Part shown: positions 1-8,300 of the stretch, in pieces
Numbering within the stretch: position 1 is the stretch's first letter
How the letters are laid out: every line of letters starts with the position of its first letter
Assembly (NCBI GenBank): GCA_964454295.1
Contig: CAYVTV010000028.1
Location: forward strand, 1 to 23,244
DNA from: CAYVTV01 sp964454295
Lineage (GTDB): Bacteria > Bacteroidota > Bacteroidia > Bacteroidales > GCA-2748055
Reading direction: 5' to 3'
Length of the DNA: 23,244 bases
Made by a program: the position numbers and the translations under genes
The notes under the pieces: generated by a model
The model's database searches: none
Told to the model about the DNA's origin: nothing
Seen by the model: the letters and a program-made list of their open reading frames with translations, nothing else

Positions 1-10
1 TGACGGAATG

Positions 11-167
11 AGAATCTGCCGTACAGACACAATATTTTGTGTCTCAACAACGAAATTATATCATTCGGTTGATTGAGGCGGAACAGATAAAGCTGATTTA
101 GGAAAAATTATTATGAACAAAACGATATAGTATTAACCAAAAATTTGTAAACTTTTTTTTTAGGACG
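11..167. repeat. Bracket repeat, copy A (direct partner at 16229-16384)
   Basis: This block is about 80-85% identical (counted by eye) to 16229-16384, in the same orientation. It contains a perfect inner hairpin with arms GACACAA (26-32) and TTGTGTC (37-43). The outer arms (15-21 and 76-82) pair only imperfectly here. It ends in a run of nine T followed by AGGACG. No protein is encoded. It lies before the first island gene, while its partner lies after the last. It could be a non-coding RNA, a remnant of a small mobile element or a dispersed intergenic repeat. The sequence alone does not decide. Confidence 0.8.
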
Positions 168-176
168 ACACAGCAG

Positions 177-200
177 CCCTTCCCGCCTGAGCGGGAGGGG
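177..200. repeat. GC-rich palindromic hairpin in the leader of the first gene
   Basis: Ten-base arms (177-186 and 191-200) pair around the loop CTGA with one G-T wobble. The core CCCGC/GCGGG recurs in a smaller hairpin at 11787-11799, so it looks like a dispersed REP-type palindrome rather than a gene-specific switch. The stretch 1-329 holds only this hairpin, bracket repeat A and an AT-rich leader without an ORF of note. Confidence 0.6.
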
Positions 201-329
201 CAGGGGGAGGACGGGTCAGGTAATAACAAACATGTTTAACGATTCTTTTCATTGCAGGACATGTCGAGCATATGCGAAACTTTTGTAATTTAATATCAAC
301 GTAAAATAAAGCTTTCGTTACTTAATATT

Positions 330-2987
330 ATGAAGCTTCATGGATTAATACTTGTTTTAGCATCCTGTTTCTTTATTTATACACGTGCTGAAAGTGGCGG
401 CAGAACGATTCCTGATCACCAGAAATTCATATGGTCGGAGTTTGATACATTACCAACTGTTCCCGGTACAGATAAGCAACCTGGATTAGCAGGTGTATTT
501 TCGGGTATTATTGACAGGAACTTAATTATTGCAGGAGGGGCAAACTTCCCCGGAAATCCTTTATGGAAAGGTGGAGAAAAAAAATGGTACGGGGATGTTT
601 ATGTAAAGTCTTTGGATACCGGCCAGTCTGACTGGCAGATTTTCACAAATATTTTACCAGATGCTGTGGCTTACGGTTTATCGGTCAGCCTCCCGCAAGG
701 CTTGCTGTGTATCGGGGGCTGCAACAAGGAGACAGTATTTAATACTGTTAAGTTTGAAGAGTGGCCTTCACTTCCCGTACCTCTGGCATATATGTCAGGC
801 GCATTTATCAATGGAAGAATATATGTTGCAGGAGGTCAGTCTGATTTGAATGCTCCTTCGGCCACAAAACATTTTTTTGTGCTGGATGTACAAAATTTAT
901 CTGCAGGATGGGAATCCAATGAACCATGGCCTGGTCCGCCCAGAGCGTTTGCCGTGGCAGCAGGACAAAGTGATGGTTTTGATAATTGCTTTTATTTATT
1001 CAGCGGAAGAAACTTTGGCCCTGATATTTCACTTGAGGTATTAACTGACGGATATGTTTATAATCCAAGGTTAAAGACATGGAAAAGACTTAACCGTTCC
1101 GGAGATCCTGTATTTACGGTTATGGCCGGAACAGCCATTTCATCCGGGGCAAATCATATTATCTTTTTCGGAGGGGTAAATGACAAAATGATCAAAAAAG
1201 AGATTTCACTTCGTGAAGAATTGTCAGAATATCTGTCAATCCCGGGAATGACCAGAGAAAGCAAGGAAGCTATGGAAATTCAACAGAAGATCATCGATCT
1301 TCTGGATAATCATCCGGGATTTAGTAAAGATATTCTCCTGTATCATACCATTACAAATACAATAGTACCCCACAGTGAAGCGCCTTTCTCATTACCGGTT
1401 ACTACCAATGTTCTCAAATCGGATAACCGTTATATGATCACCGGTGGAGAGATCAGGCCGGGATTCAGGACTCCGGTAATTTTATCAGCGGAAATCAGAA
1501 GCACTGTAAAATCGTTCGGGTCACTGAACAGCGCGATACTCATTTTGTATTTTGGAGTCCTTGTATTAATGGGCTGGTTTTTTTCGAAGCGCCAGAAAAC
1601 TTCCAATGATTATTTTAAGGCTGGCGGCAGGGTGCCCTGGTGGGTTGTAGGCTTGAGTATCTTTGGAACAGCCCTGAGCGCCATAACTTTCATGGCTATC
1701 CCTGCCAAGGCATATGCAACCGATTGGAGTTATTTACTTTTTAATGCTGGTATTGTAATTGTAGCCCCGCTTATTGTTATTTTGTTCATACCTTTTTACA
1801 GGAGAATTAATATTACTACAGCATATGAATACCTTGAACAGAGATTTAATGCCGCTACCCGGGTAATTACAAGTCTTACCTTTGTAATTTTCCAGATTGG
1901 CAGAATGGGGATCGTTCTTTTTCTTCCATCCATTGCATTGAATGTGGTCACCGGCATAGATTTATTTTTGTGTATTGCACTTATGGGCGTTTTCAGCCTG
2001 ATATATACCATGATGGGAGGTATTGAAGCAGTTGTCTGGACAGATGCCCTTCAGGTAGTGGTATTGATGGGCGGGGCCATACTTGCTGTAGTTCTGATCT
2101 CATTTGATGTCCAGGGAGGATTTGCAGGTATTATCAGTGTTGGAAGTGCAGATGGCAAATTCAGTCTCCCTGCTGCCACCCTGGATCTGAGAAATCCAAC
2201 AATGGTAACTGTACTTGTCGCCACCCTGTTTACGAATCTTACTACTTATGGCACTGACCAGACTATTGTTCAGCGTTATCTGACTACTTCAACGGAGAAA
2301 CAGGCTGTAAAAAGTGTATGGACAAATGCGATTCTGACAATCCCTGCTGCTTTGATCTTTTTCTTTGTGGGAACAGCGCTTTATGTATTTTTTAAGCAGA
2401 ACCCTGCCATGCTGAGTTCAACGATATCCGACCAGGATGCCATATTCCCGTGGTATATATTTACCCGGATGCCGGAAGGTGTCAGCGGTTTGCTTATTGC
2501 CGGAGTGTTTGCCGCAGCTATGTCAACTCTCAGCAGCAGCATGAACTCCTGTGCAACAGCTTATATGGTAGATATTCACTACCGGTTTGGATGGTCAAAA
2601 GATATAGTAGGACTGAAACTGCCGCGTATTGCCACACTGGTAGCCGGACTGGCAGGAATTACGTTTGCGGTGATGATGGCAACCCTCGATATTAAGTCGC
2701 TGTGGGACGAATTCAATAAAATCCTTGGTTTGGTTTTAGGTAGTCTTGGAGGTCTTTTTCTTCTTGGATTAATTACCAGGCGCGCTAATGGTATCGGTGC
2801 TATCACAGGAATTGCAGGAAGTGTTTTTATACAGATATGGGTAAGCAAAACTCAACCGGTTCATCTGCTTCTTTATGCGGCAACAGGATTTATTTCCTGT
2901 TTTGTAATCGGATACCTGTCCAGCTTACTTCTCCCTTTTAATAATAAAGAAATACAGCACCTCACTATTTATAGAAATAAAAAATAA
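330..2987 (+). CDS. Cyclically permuted sialic-acid mutarotase fused to a sodium/solute symporter (paralog 1)
   Basis: The protein has 885 aa. Residues 1-20 are a signal peptide and about 30-392 are Kelch-type propeller blades. About 400-880 are a sodium/solute symporter (SSS) with many membrane segments, including the TM-like stretch from 402, the GTDQ..VQRYL region near 640 and the AAAMSTLSSS segment near 729. The propeller is a circular permutation of E. coli NanM: the N-terminal GLAGVFSG/AGGANFPG blocks match the C-terminal part of NanM, and GGEIRPGFRTP (372-382) ends the domain. E374 and R380 have the same six-residue spacing as the Glu/Arg pair reported for NanM. The family role is conversion of alpha- and beta-sialic acid anomers in the periplasm. 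Here it would be tethered to a Na+-driven sialic-acid importer. The lyase gene starts 11 bases downstream, so they are very likely one operon. Confidence 0.88.
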   Translation: MKLHGLILVLASCFFIYTRAESGGRTIPDHQKFIWSEFDTLPTVPGTDKQPGLAGVFSGIIDRNLIIAGGANFPGNPLWKGGEKKWYGDVYVKSLDTGQSDWQIFTNILPDAVAYGLSVSLPQGLLCIGGCNKETVFNTVKFEEWPSLPVPLAYMSGAFINGRIYVAGGQSDLNAPSATKHFFVLDVQNLSAGWESNEPWPGPPRAFAVAAGQSDGFDNCFYLFSGRNFGPDISLEVLTDGYVYNPRLKTWKRLNRSGDPVFTVMAGTAISSGANHIIFFGGVNDKMIKKEISLREELSEYLSIPGMTRESKEAMEIQQKIIDLLDNHPGFSKDILLYHTITNTIVPHSEAPFSLPVTTNVLKSDNRYMITGGEIRPGFRTPVILSAEIRSTVKSFGSLNSAILILYFGVLVLMGWFFSKRQKTSNDYFKAGGRVPWWVVGLSIFGTALSAITFMAIPAKAYATDWSYLLFNAGIVIVAPLIVILFIPFYRRINITTAYEYLEQRFNAATRVITSLTFVIFQIGRMGIVLFLPSIALNVVTGIDLFLCIALMGVFSLIYTMMGGIEAVVWTDALQVVVLMGGAILAVVLISFDVQGGFAGIISVGSADGKFSLPAATLDLRNPTMVTVLVATLFTNLTTYGTDQTIVQRYLTTSTEKQAVKSVWTNAILTIPAALIFFFVGTALYVFFKQNPAMLSSTISDQDAIFPWYIFTRMPEGVSGLLIAGVFAAAMSTLSSSMNSCATAYMVDIHYRFGWSKDIVGLKLPRIATLVAGLAGITFAVMMATLDIKSLWDEFNKILGLVLGSLGGLFLLGLITRRANGIGAITGIAGSVFIQIWVSKTQPVHLLLYAATGFISCFVIGYLSSLLLPFNNKEIQHLTIYRNKK

Positions 2988-2998
2988 AAAGATTTGAA

Positions 2999-3928
2999 AT
3001 GGATAATATAAACAGGGAATCCCTGAGCGGGTTAATTGCAGCACCTTTTTCTCCCATGAACGATAAAGGGGAAATAAATCCGGACATAATAGGAAATTAT
3101 GCAGATCATTTAATTAAATCAAAGGTATCAGGAGTCTTTGTTTGCGGAACCACTGGCGAGGGACCCTCTTTAACCATTGAAGAGAGGAAACTGATACTGG
3201 AAGCATGGGTGAAGGCTTCACAGGGTAAGTTAAAGATAATTTGTCATGTCGGAGGTACAAGCCTGCATCAGTGTGTTGAGCTGGCCATTCATGCTGGTAA
3301 GAATGGTGCTGATGCAATTGGGGCTTTTGCTCCCTTCTTTTTTAAACCTTCATCGGGGAAAGAACTGTTATCTTTTCTCGCCCCAATTGCCAATGCTGTG
3401 AATGGGCTTCCTTTTTATTACTATCATTTTCCTTCACTTACGGGAGTGAATTTTTCCGTGAGTGAACTGCTCCCTGAAGCCCGTAAGCTGATACCTGGTT
3501 TTACCGGAGTGAAATACACGCATTCCGATCTTTTCGATATGCAGAAATGCTTAAATTATAATAATGGTGAATTTGAGATTTTACACGGGTATGACGAAGT
3601 CCTTCTGGCAGGGTTAAGCATGGGAATAAAAGCCGCCGTAGGAAGTACATATAATTATATGCCATCAGTATACCTCAGATTATGGGAGGCATTTAATAAC
3701 GGTGATATCGTTAAAGCAAGGGAACTACAGATACTATCAGTGAAGCTGGTTGAAATATTGATCAGGTATGGCGGGGCTATAATAGCGGGGAAAGCGATAA
3801 TGGAATTTGTGGGTGTTGACTGCGGTCCTTGCAGGTTGCCACTAAAAAGGCTTAGCCATGCAGAAACTGAAGCACTAAAAGATGAGCTTGTAAATGCAGG
3901 GTTGTTTTTTGATTTAAAGAAACTATAG
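2999..3928 (+). CDS. nanA: N-acetylneuraminate lyase (DHDPS/NAL family)
   Basis: This is a 309-aa TIM-barrel aldolase of usual family length. The pyruvate-binding GTTGE motif is at 50-54. The FYYYHFPSLTGV stretch (139-150) is the form typical of sialic-acid lyases, and GVKYT places the Schiff-base lysine at K172. A GYDE motif follows at 197-200. The enzyme cleaves N-acetylneuraminate to N-acetylmannosamine and pyruvate in the cytoplasm, and no export signal is present. It lies 11 bases after the symporter fusion, which fits uptake followed by cleavage. Related DHDPS-family aldolases act on other 2-keto acids, so an acid sugar close to Neu5Ac remains possible, but the YYYHxPxLTG signature favours a true NAL. 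Confidence 0.85.
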   Translation: MDNINRESLSGLIAAPFSPMNDKGEINPDIIGNYADHLIKSKVSGVFVCGTTGEGPSLTIEERKLILEAWVKASQGKLKIICHVGGTSLHQCVELAIHAGKNGADAIGAFAPFFFKPSSGKELLSFLAPIANAVNGLPFYYYHFPSLTGVNFSVSELLPEARKLIPGFTGVKYTHSDLFDMQKCLNYNNGEFEILHGYDEVLLAGLSMGIKAAVGSTYNYMPSVYLRLWEAFNNGDIVKARELQILSVKLVEILIRYGGAIIAGKAIMEFVGVDCGPCRLPLKRLSHAETEALKDELVNAGLFFDLKKL

Positions 3929-3960
3929 GGCACCTCTAAATAATGAGTCAGAAAGTCCGC

Positions 3961-3996
3961 ATTTTTATATAATGGACTATTGATTTATATAAAAAT
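3961..3996. promoter_or_regulatory. Perfect AT-rich inverted repeat between lyase and amidohydrolase genes
   Basis: Arms 3961-3972 (ATTTTTATATAA) and 3985-3996 are exact reverse complements separated by 12 bases. The repeat sits 32 bases after the lyase stop and 24 bases before the next start. It could be an operator for the amidohydrolase unit or a weak hairpin that tempers read-through. It has no GC-rich stem, so a strong intrinsic terminator is unlikely. Confidence 0.45.
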
Positions 3997-4020
3997 TTCA
4001 TGCTATAAACTAAAAGAAAT

Positions 4021-5550
4021 ATGAAAAATCTGAAACCACACAAAAGGATTTTCATAATGATCCTTGTGTTAGTATTTTCGATTAATCTCCATTCGCAATC
4101 ATATAAACCTGAAAAAATTTATCCGGAGAAGCAGAAAGTACTGAATTATTTAAACCGGCCTGAGATAATTGAAAAATTCGGAAAAATCTCTGATGCCCTT
4201 TGGTCATATGCAGAGCTGGGATTACAGGAATTTAAATCTGCCGGATTATTATCAAAAACACTCGAAGAAGAAGGATTTGTCATTGAAATGGGACTGGCTG
4301 ACATGCCCACCTGTTTTATTGCTACATACGGTTCAGGAAAACCTGTTATTGGCATTCTTATGGAATTTGATGCCTTACCCATGCTCTCACAGAAAGGAAG
4401 AGTTCCTTATAAAGATCCTCTGATTCCCGGAGCTCCCGGTCATGGATGTGGTCATAATATGATGGGTGCAGCATCTGCTGCTGCAGCAATTGCAGTTAAA
4501 CAGGTTATGAAATTGTATGATATTCAGGGAACAGTAAAAGTGTTCGGGTCTCCATCTGAAGAAACTGCCATAAGCAGACCTTACATGGTCAGAGCCGGTT
4601 TGTTTAATGATGTGGATGTTGTTATTGATAATCATTCCAGTAGTGAATTTAGAACAAATTATGGAGTTAGTGGGAATGCTATGTATTCGACCATATTCAC
4701 TTTCTCCGGAATTTCTGCTCATAGTGGCAGTTCTCCATGGAGAGGGAGAAGTGCTTTGGATGCTGTGGAGATTATGAATGTTGCAACCAATTATCTCAGG
4801 GAGCATTTACATTACACTCACAGAATGCATTATGTGATTCTTGAAGGCGGTGAGGCTCCAAATGTTGTTCCCGATAAGGCCAGTGTATGGTATTATGTCA
4901 GAAATACAGATGAACGTGTAAAAGAAATGCATGAAAGGGTTATCAATTGTGCCAGGGCAGCTGTATTAGCAACAGATACTGAGTTAGATATAAGATATCT
5001 CACAGCTATTCACCAAAGACATGCAAATAAATCACTTGCAGAGTTATTACAAAGAAATATGGAGATTGTGGGGATGCCGGAATGGACAGAAGAAGAACAT
5101 GAATTTGCCAGGGAAATTCAAAAAAACGTTGAAGTTAAAGAAACAGGGATGCCCCTGAAAGTCAACCCACTTAAGAAGCCATCAGAAACATTTGTGGGAG
5201 GAGGTTCGTCAGATGTCGGTGATGTTACACTTATTGCGCCGACAGCAACACTTCGTTTTCCCGGATTGATTCCCGGCTCAATCAGTCATCACTGGTCAAC
5301 TGTAAGTGCCACATACGGATCTGCAGCATGGAAGGGACTAAATGCCGGAGCTAAAGCAATAGCAGCCTCTGCAATAGACCTCCTCACTCAACCTGAGGAA
5401 CTGAAAAAAATCAGGACGGAGTTTGAAGAATATTCAAAGGATCACCCGTATGAATCATTTTTGCCTGAGGATGCCGTTCCTCCTTTAGACCTTAATAAGA
5501 AACTAATGGAGAAATGGAGGTATATGATGGAAGAACATTATATTGACTAA
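4021..5550 (+). CDS. Exported M20-family amidohydrolase, AbgB-like
   Basis: The protein has 509 aa with a signal peptide (about 1-26, ending near HSQS). The metallopeptidase core shows LMEFDALP (113-120), the zinc-binding GHGCGHN (140-146) and catalytic Glu-Glu at 181-182 in GSPSEE. DNH lies around 204-206, and the lid/dimerization region begins near the SAHSG motif. A GGGSSDVGDV motif near 400 matches p-aminobenzoyl-glutamate hydrolase subunit B (AbgB) and related aminoacylases. Family members hydrolyse amide bonds of N-acyl amino acids and similar compounds. The export signal places it in the periplasm or beyond, unlike cytoplasmic AbgB. In this setting an N-acyl group of a sugar acid or peptide is an attractive but unproven substrate. 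Confidence 0.8.
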   Translation: MKNLKPHKRIFIMILVLVFSINLHSQSYKPEKIYPEKQKVLNYLNRPEIIEKFGKISDALWSYAELGLQEFKSAGLLSKTLEEEGFVIEMGLADMPTCFIATYGSGKPVIGILMEFDALPMLSQKGRVPYKDPLIPGAPGHGCGHNMMGAASAAAAIAVKQVMKLYDIQGTVKVFGSPSEETAISRPYMVRAGLFNDVDVVIDNHSSSEFRTNYGVSGNAMYSTIFTFSGISAHSGSSPWRGRSALDAVEIMNVATNYLREHLHYTHRMHYVILEGGEAPNVVPDKASVWYYVRNTDERVKEMHERVINCARAAVLATDTELDIRYLTAIHQRHANKSLAELLQRNMEIVGMPEWTEEEHEFAREIQKNVEVKETGMPLKVNPLKKPSETFVGGGSSDVGDVTLIAPTATLRFPGLIPGSISHHWSTVSATYGSAAWKGLNAGAKAIAASAIDLLTQPEELKKIRTEFEEYSKDHPYESFLPEDAVPPLDLNKKLMEKWRYMMEEHYID

Positions 5551-5567
5551 CCTGTCATTATATAACA

Positions 5568-5680
5568 GTTCGTTATGTTTTTTATATTGCGCTGAAAATG
5601 AACATTTTAGCAATTAAGCTATAAATCACTTATATTGTTAATAATCAACATATTGCGCCTTTGCGTTTTTTTTAATTTAA
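5568..5680 (+). promoter_or_regulatory. Shared upstream block, copy 1 (before the second transporter)
   Basis: This block aligns collinearly with 13595-13706 upstream of the sialidase, with one small indel. Shared pieces are GTTATGTTTTT, ATTGCGC, an AATGA..ATTTTA stretch, and a 20-base exact match (5632-5651) containing the near-palindrome TGTTAATAATCAACA. GCCTTTG follows in both. The coding sequences downstream are unrelated, so the conservation is most easily explained as a common promoter/operator. The regulator is not encoded in the window. Confidence 0.65.
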
Positions 5681-5717
5681 CGAACTATTGTAAAATTATT
5701 TAGTTTATATTTTAGAC

Positions 5718-8300
5718 ATGAGCCGACAATCTGTTTTATTAATTGTAGTCCTTTTTGTTTTTATTAACGGACCTGTTTTTTCTGTACAGCCTTTAAAATG
5801 GATTTCTGCTGACACAACTTCATTTCCTGTCATCCCGGTTCAAAAAGGAATAGCCGGAGCATTTACCGGTGTCAGTAATAATGTTCTTCTTATGGCTGGC
5901 GGGATGTATTTTGACAGCCTCATAGCCGAAGGAGGAAAAGATATTTACCTCGACTCAATTTTTATATGCCGGAAATTAAATGAGAACTATCAGTGGGAAT
6001 ATGCCGGACGATTACCCCATCCTGTTGCTCACGGTGCATCGGTTACCTTTAATGCCGGAGTGCTTTGTTTAGGAGGAGAAAACAATCATCATAAATTCAA
6101 TGATGTTTTTTTATTACGATGGGATCCATCAACAGAAACTGTGCTAATTGAGAATGATTTTCCTGCTTTACCAATCCCAACATCGTATCTCTCCGCAGCA
6201 GTGAATAATAAGACTGTTTATGTGGCGGGAGGCAAGGTTGGATCAGGTGGAGAGGGGTACATATCAGATTATTTCCTGAAGCTGGAACCCGGGCATAGTG
6301 CTTCCGGGGAATGGAGATATCTTGATCCCTGGCCTGGTCCTGCCAGGTTTGGAGCATCCCTTGTCAGCCAGAGCGATGGTAAATCATCGTGTTTATTTCT
6401 TATGGGAGGCATGTCCGGTGATGAATATCTTTCTGACGCCTATATATTTGATCCGGGATATGAAGGCAAATCAGATCAGTGGAAGAAACTTACTTACATG
6501 CCTTATGGGATTACCGGAGCTTCAGCACTCCCTGTTGGCGGCTCCCGGATTTTTATGTTCGGTGGTAATGATATTGGCAATGATGAAGAGAGCGATGAGA
6601 TAACTGATACTTTAAGGCACAGGACAGAAATACTCTCGTATAACACCATTACCGGTGTCTGGCATAAGACCGGAGAACTACCTCAGGGGGTATTAAATGC
6701 CAACGCCATATTTTGGGACGGCTTGATTGTTATACCGGGAGGCCGCCTGAGCCAGGGTAAATGCACACCCCGGGTTATTGCATTAAAGATTAATTCTGCC
6801 AGGGAAGGCAACTTCTCAGCTTTGGATTATTCCATGTTATTCATATACCTTTCACTGATAGCATGGCTCGGATATTATTTTTCTTCAAAGAACAAGTCTT
6901 CCAACGATTTTTTCCTTGGGGGGCAAAAAATACCTTTCTGGGCTGCCGGTTTGAGTATGATGGCTGCACAGGTGAGTTCCATAGGTTTTATGGCTATTCC
7001 GGCCAAATCCTTTGCCACAAACTGGAGTTATTTTGCCGGGGTATTTACCTGGTTTATTGCAGTGCCTGTTGTTATATATGCTTTTGTGCCATTCTACAGG
7101 CGGTTAAATGTTACCAGTGCTTATGAATATCTTGATAAAAGGTTTAATTCCTTCATCAGGATCTTTATTGCAACTCTTTATCTGCTGTTTCAACTCACCG
7201 GCAGGCTGGGAGCAATAATTTTTCTGCCTGCCATAGCTCTTTCTGCTGTTACCGGCATGAATGCAGTTACATGTATACTTATTATCGGATGCCTCGCAAC
7301 TGCCTATACTGTTTTAGGAGGCATGCATGCCGTAATTTGGATTGATGTGATCCAGGCACTGGTATTATTCGGTGGTATTATCCTTATTATCATATACATT
7401 ATGTTTAACCTCGACGGAGGAGTAAATGAATTTATGCAGGTAGCATGGAATGATAATAAATTCAGCTTCGGCAGCATGGATATAAATCTCACCACCGCAG
7501 TATTATGGGTGATAATTATCGGGAATATCTTTAACCGGCTGGGTACTATGTCAACCGATCAGTCAGTTGTACAACGCTACCTTACTACCCGCGATGAAAG
7601 AGAAACGGCAAAAGCTTTATGGACGGATGTGGCGGTTTCTATTCCTTGGGCATTATTTGTTTTCGGACTGGGAACGGCATTATATGTTTTTTATAAAGCC
7701 AATCCGCATTTAATTGATCCAACTCTCGCCAATGATGAAATAGTTCCCTTTTTCATTGGCCAGAACCTTCCGGCAGGTATCAGCGGGATCATTATTGCAG
7801 GAATTTTTGCTGCATCAATGTCGAGCGTCGACAGTTCAATACACAGCTCCACTACGGTAATTATGCGTGACTTCCTGCACCGTAAAGTGGGTTCAAAAAC
7901 AGAATTGAGAAAAGTGGCGCTGGCACGCTGGATAACCGGTGGAATAGGACTTATGGGAACAAGTATTGCTCTTGTAATGACTTTTTTTGATATAAACTCT
8001 GTCTGGGATATTGTTCTGGAGCTTGCAGGTTTATTCACCGGGGCCATGACGGGCGTATTTATACTGGGAATATTTTCCACCAGAGCTAATGGTAAAGGAG
8101 CTATTGCAGGAGCCCTGGCGAGTGCATTAATATTATTGCTGGTGAAAAATAATACTTCCCTGCATTTTTTCCTTTATAGCGGGGTAGGTATAATAAGTTG
8201 CGTTATTATCGGGTACCTGGCAAGTTTCTTTTTTAAAGATGAAAAACAGTTGAAAGGACTTACTATTTATACCATAAATAAATATAAAAAAACAACATGA
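5718..8300 (+). CDS. Permuted mutarotase-like propeller fused to a sodium/solute symporter (paralog 2)
   Basis: The protein has 860 aa: signal peptide (about 1-22), Kelch propeller (about 35-360) and SSS transporter (about 367-850). The SSS part carries the FMAIPAKSFATNWSY segment, a STDQSVVQRYLTTR stretch and the AASMSSVDSS segment near 700. The architecture and symporter half closely match the fusion at 330-2987. The propeller has diverged: the AGGANFP block is replaced by AGGMYF. The GGE...R motif, which supplies the NanM-type Glu and Arg, reads GGRLSQGKCTP, with R343 and C349 at those positions. The propeller may therefore be a substrate-capturing or differently specific domain rather than a working sialic-acid mutarotase. 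The stop codon overlaps the next start (ATGA), indicating translational coupling to the oxidoreductase. Confidence 0.85.
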   Translation: MSRQSVLLIVVLFVFINGPVFSVQPLKWISADTTSFPVIPVQKGIAGAFTGVSNNVLLMAGGMYFDSLIAEGGKDIYLDSIFICRKLNENYQWEYAGRLPHPVAHGASVTFNAGVLCLGGENNHHKFNDVFLLRWDPSTETVLIENDFPALPIPTSYLSAAVNNKTVYVAGGKVGSGGEGYISDYFLKLEPGHSASGEWRYLDPWPGPARFGASLVSQSDGKSSCLFLMGGMSGDEYLSDAYIFDPGYEGKSDQWKKLTYMPYGITGASALPVGGSRIFMFGGNDIGNDEESDEITDTLRHRTEILSYNTITGVWHKTGELPQGVLNANAIFWDGLIVIPGGRLSQGKCTPRVIALKINSAREGNFSALDYSMLFIYLSLIAWLGYYFSSKNKSSNDFFLGGQKIPFWAAGLSMMAAQVSSIGFMAIPAKSFATNWSYFAGVFTWFIAVPVVIYAFVPFYRRLNVTSAYEYLDKRFNSFIRIFIATLYLLFQLTGRLGAIIFLPAIALSAVTGMNAVTCILIIGCLATAYTVLGGMHAVIWIDVIQALVLFGGIILIIIYIMFNLDGGVNEFMQVAWNDNKFSFGSMDINLTTAVLWVIIIGNIFNRLGTMSTDQSVVQRYLTTRDERETAKALWTDVAVSIPWALFVFGLGTALYVFYKANPHLIDPTLANDEIVPFFIGQNLPAGISGIIIAGIFAASMSSVDSSIHSSTTVIMRDFLHRKVGSKTELRKVALARWITGGIGLMGTSIALVMTFFDINSVWDIVLELAGLFTGAMTGVFILGIFSTRANGKGAIAGALASALILLLVKNNTSLHFFLYSGVGIISCVIIGYLASFFFKDEKQLKGLTIYTINKYKKTT

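Noticed and set aside
4387..4806. Minus-strand 139-aa open frame
   Set aside because: It is wholly antisense to the M20 zinc-binding region, so it is a shadow of that gene.
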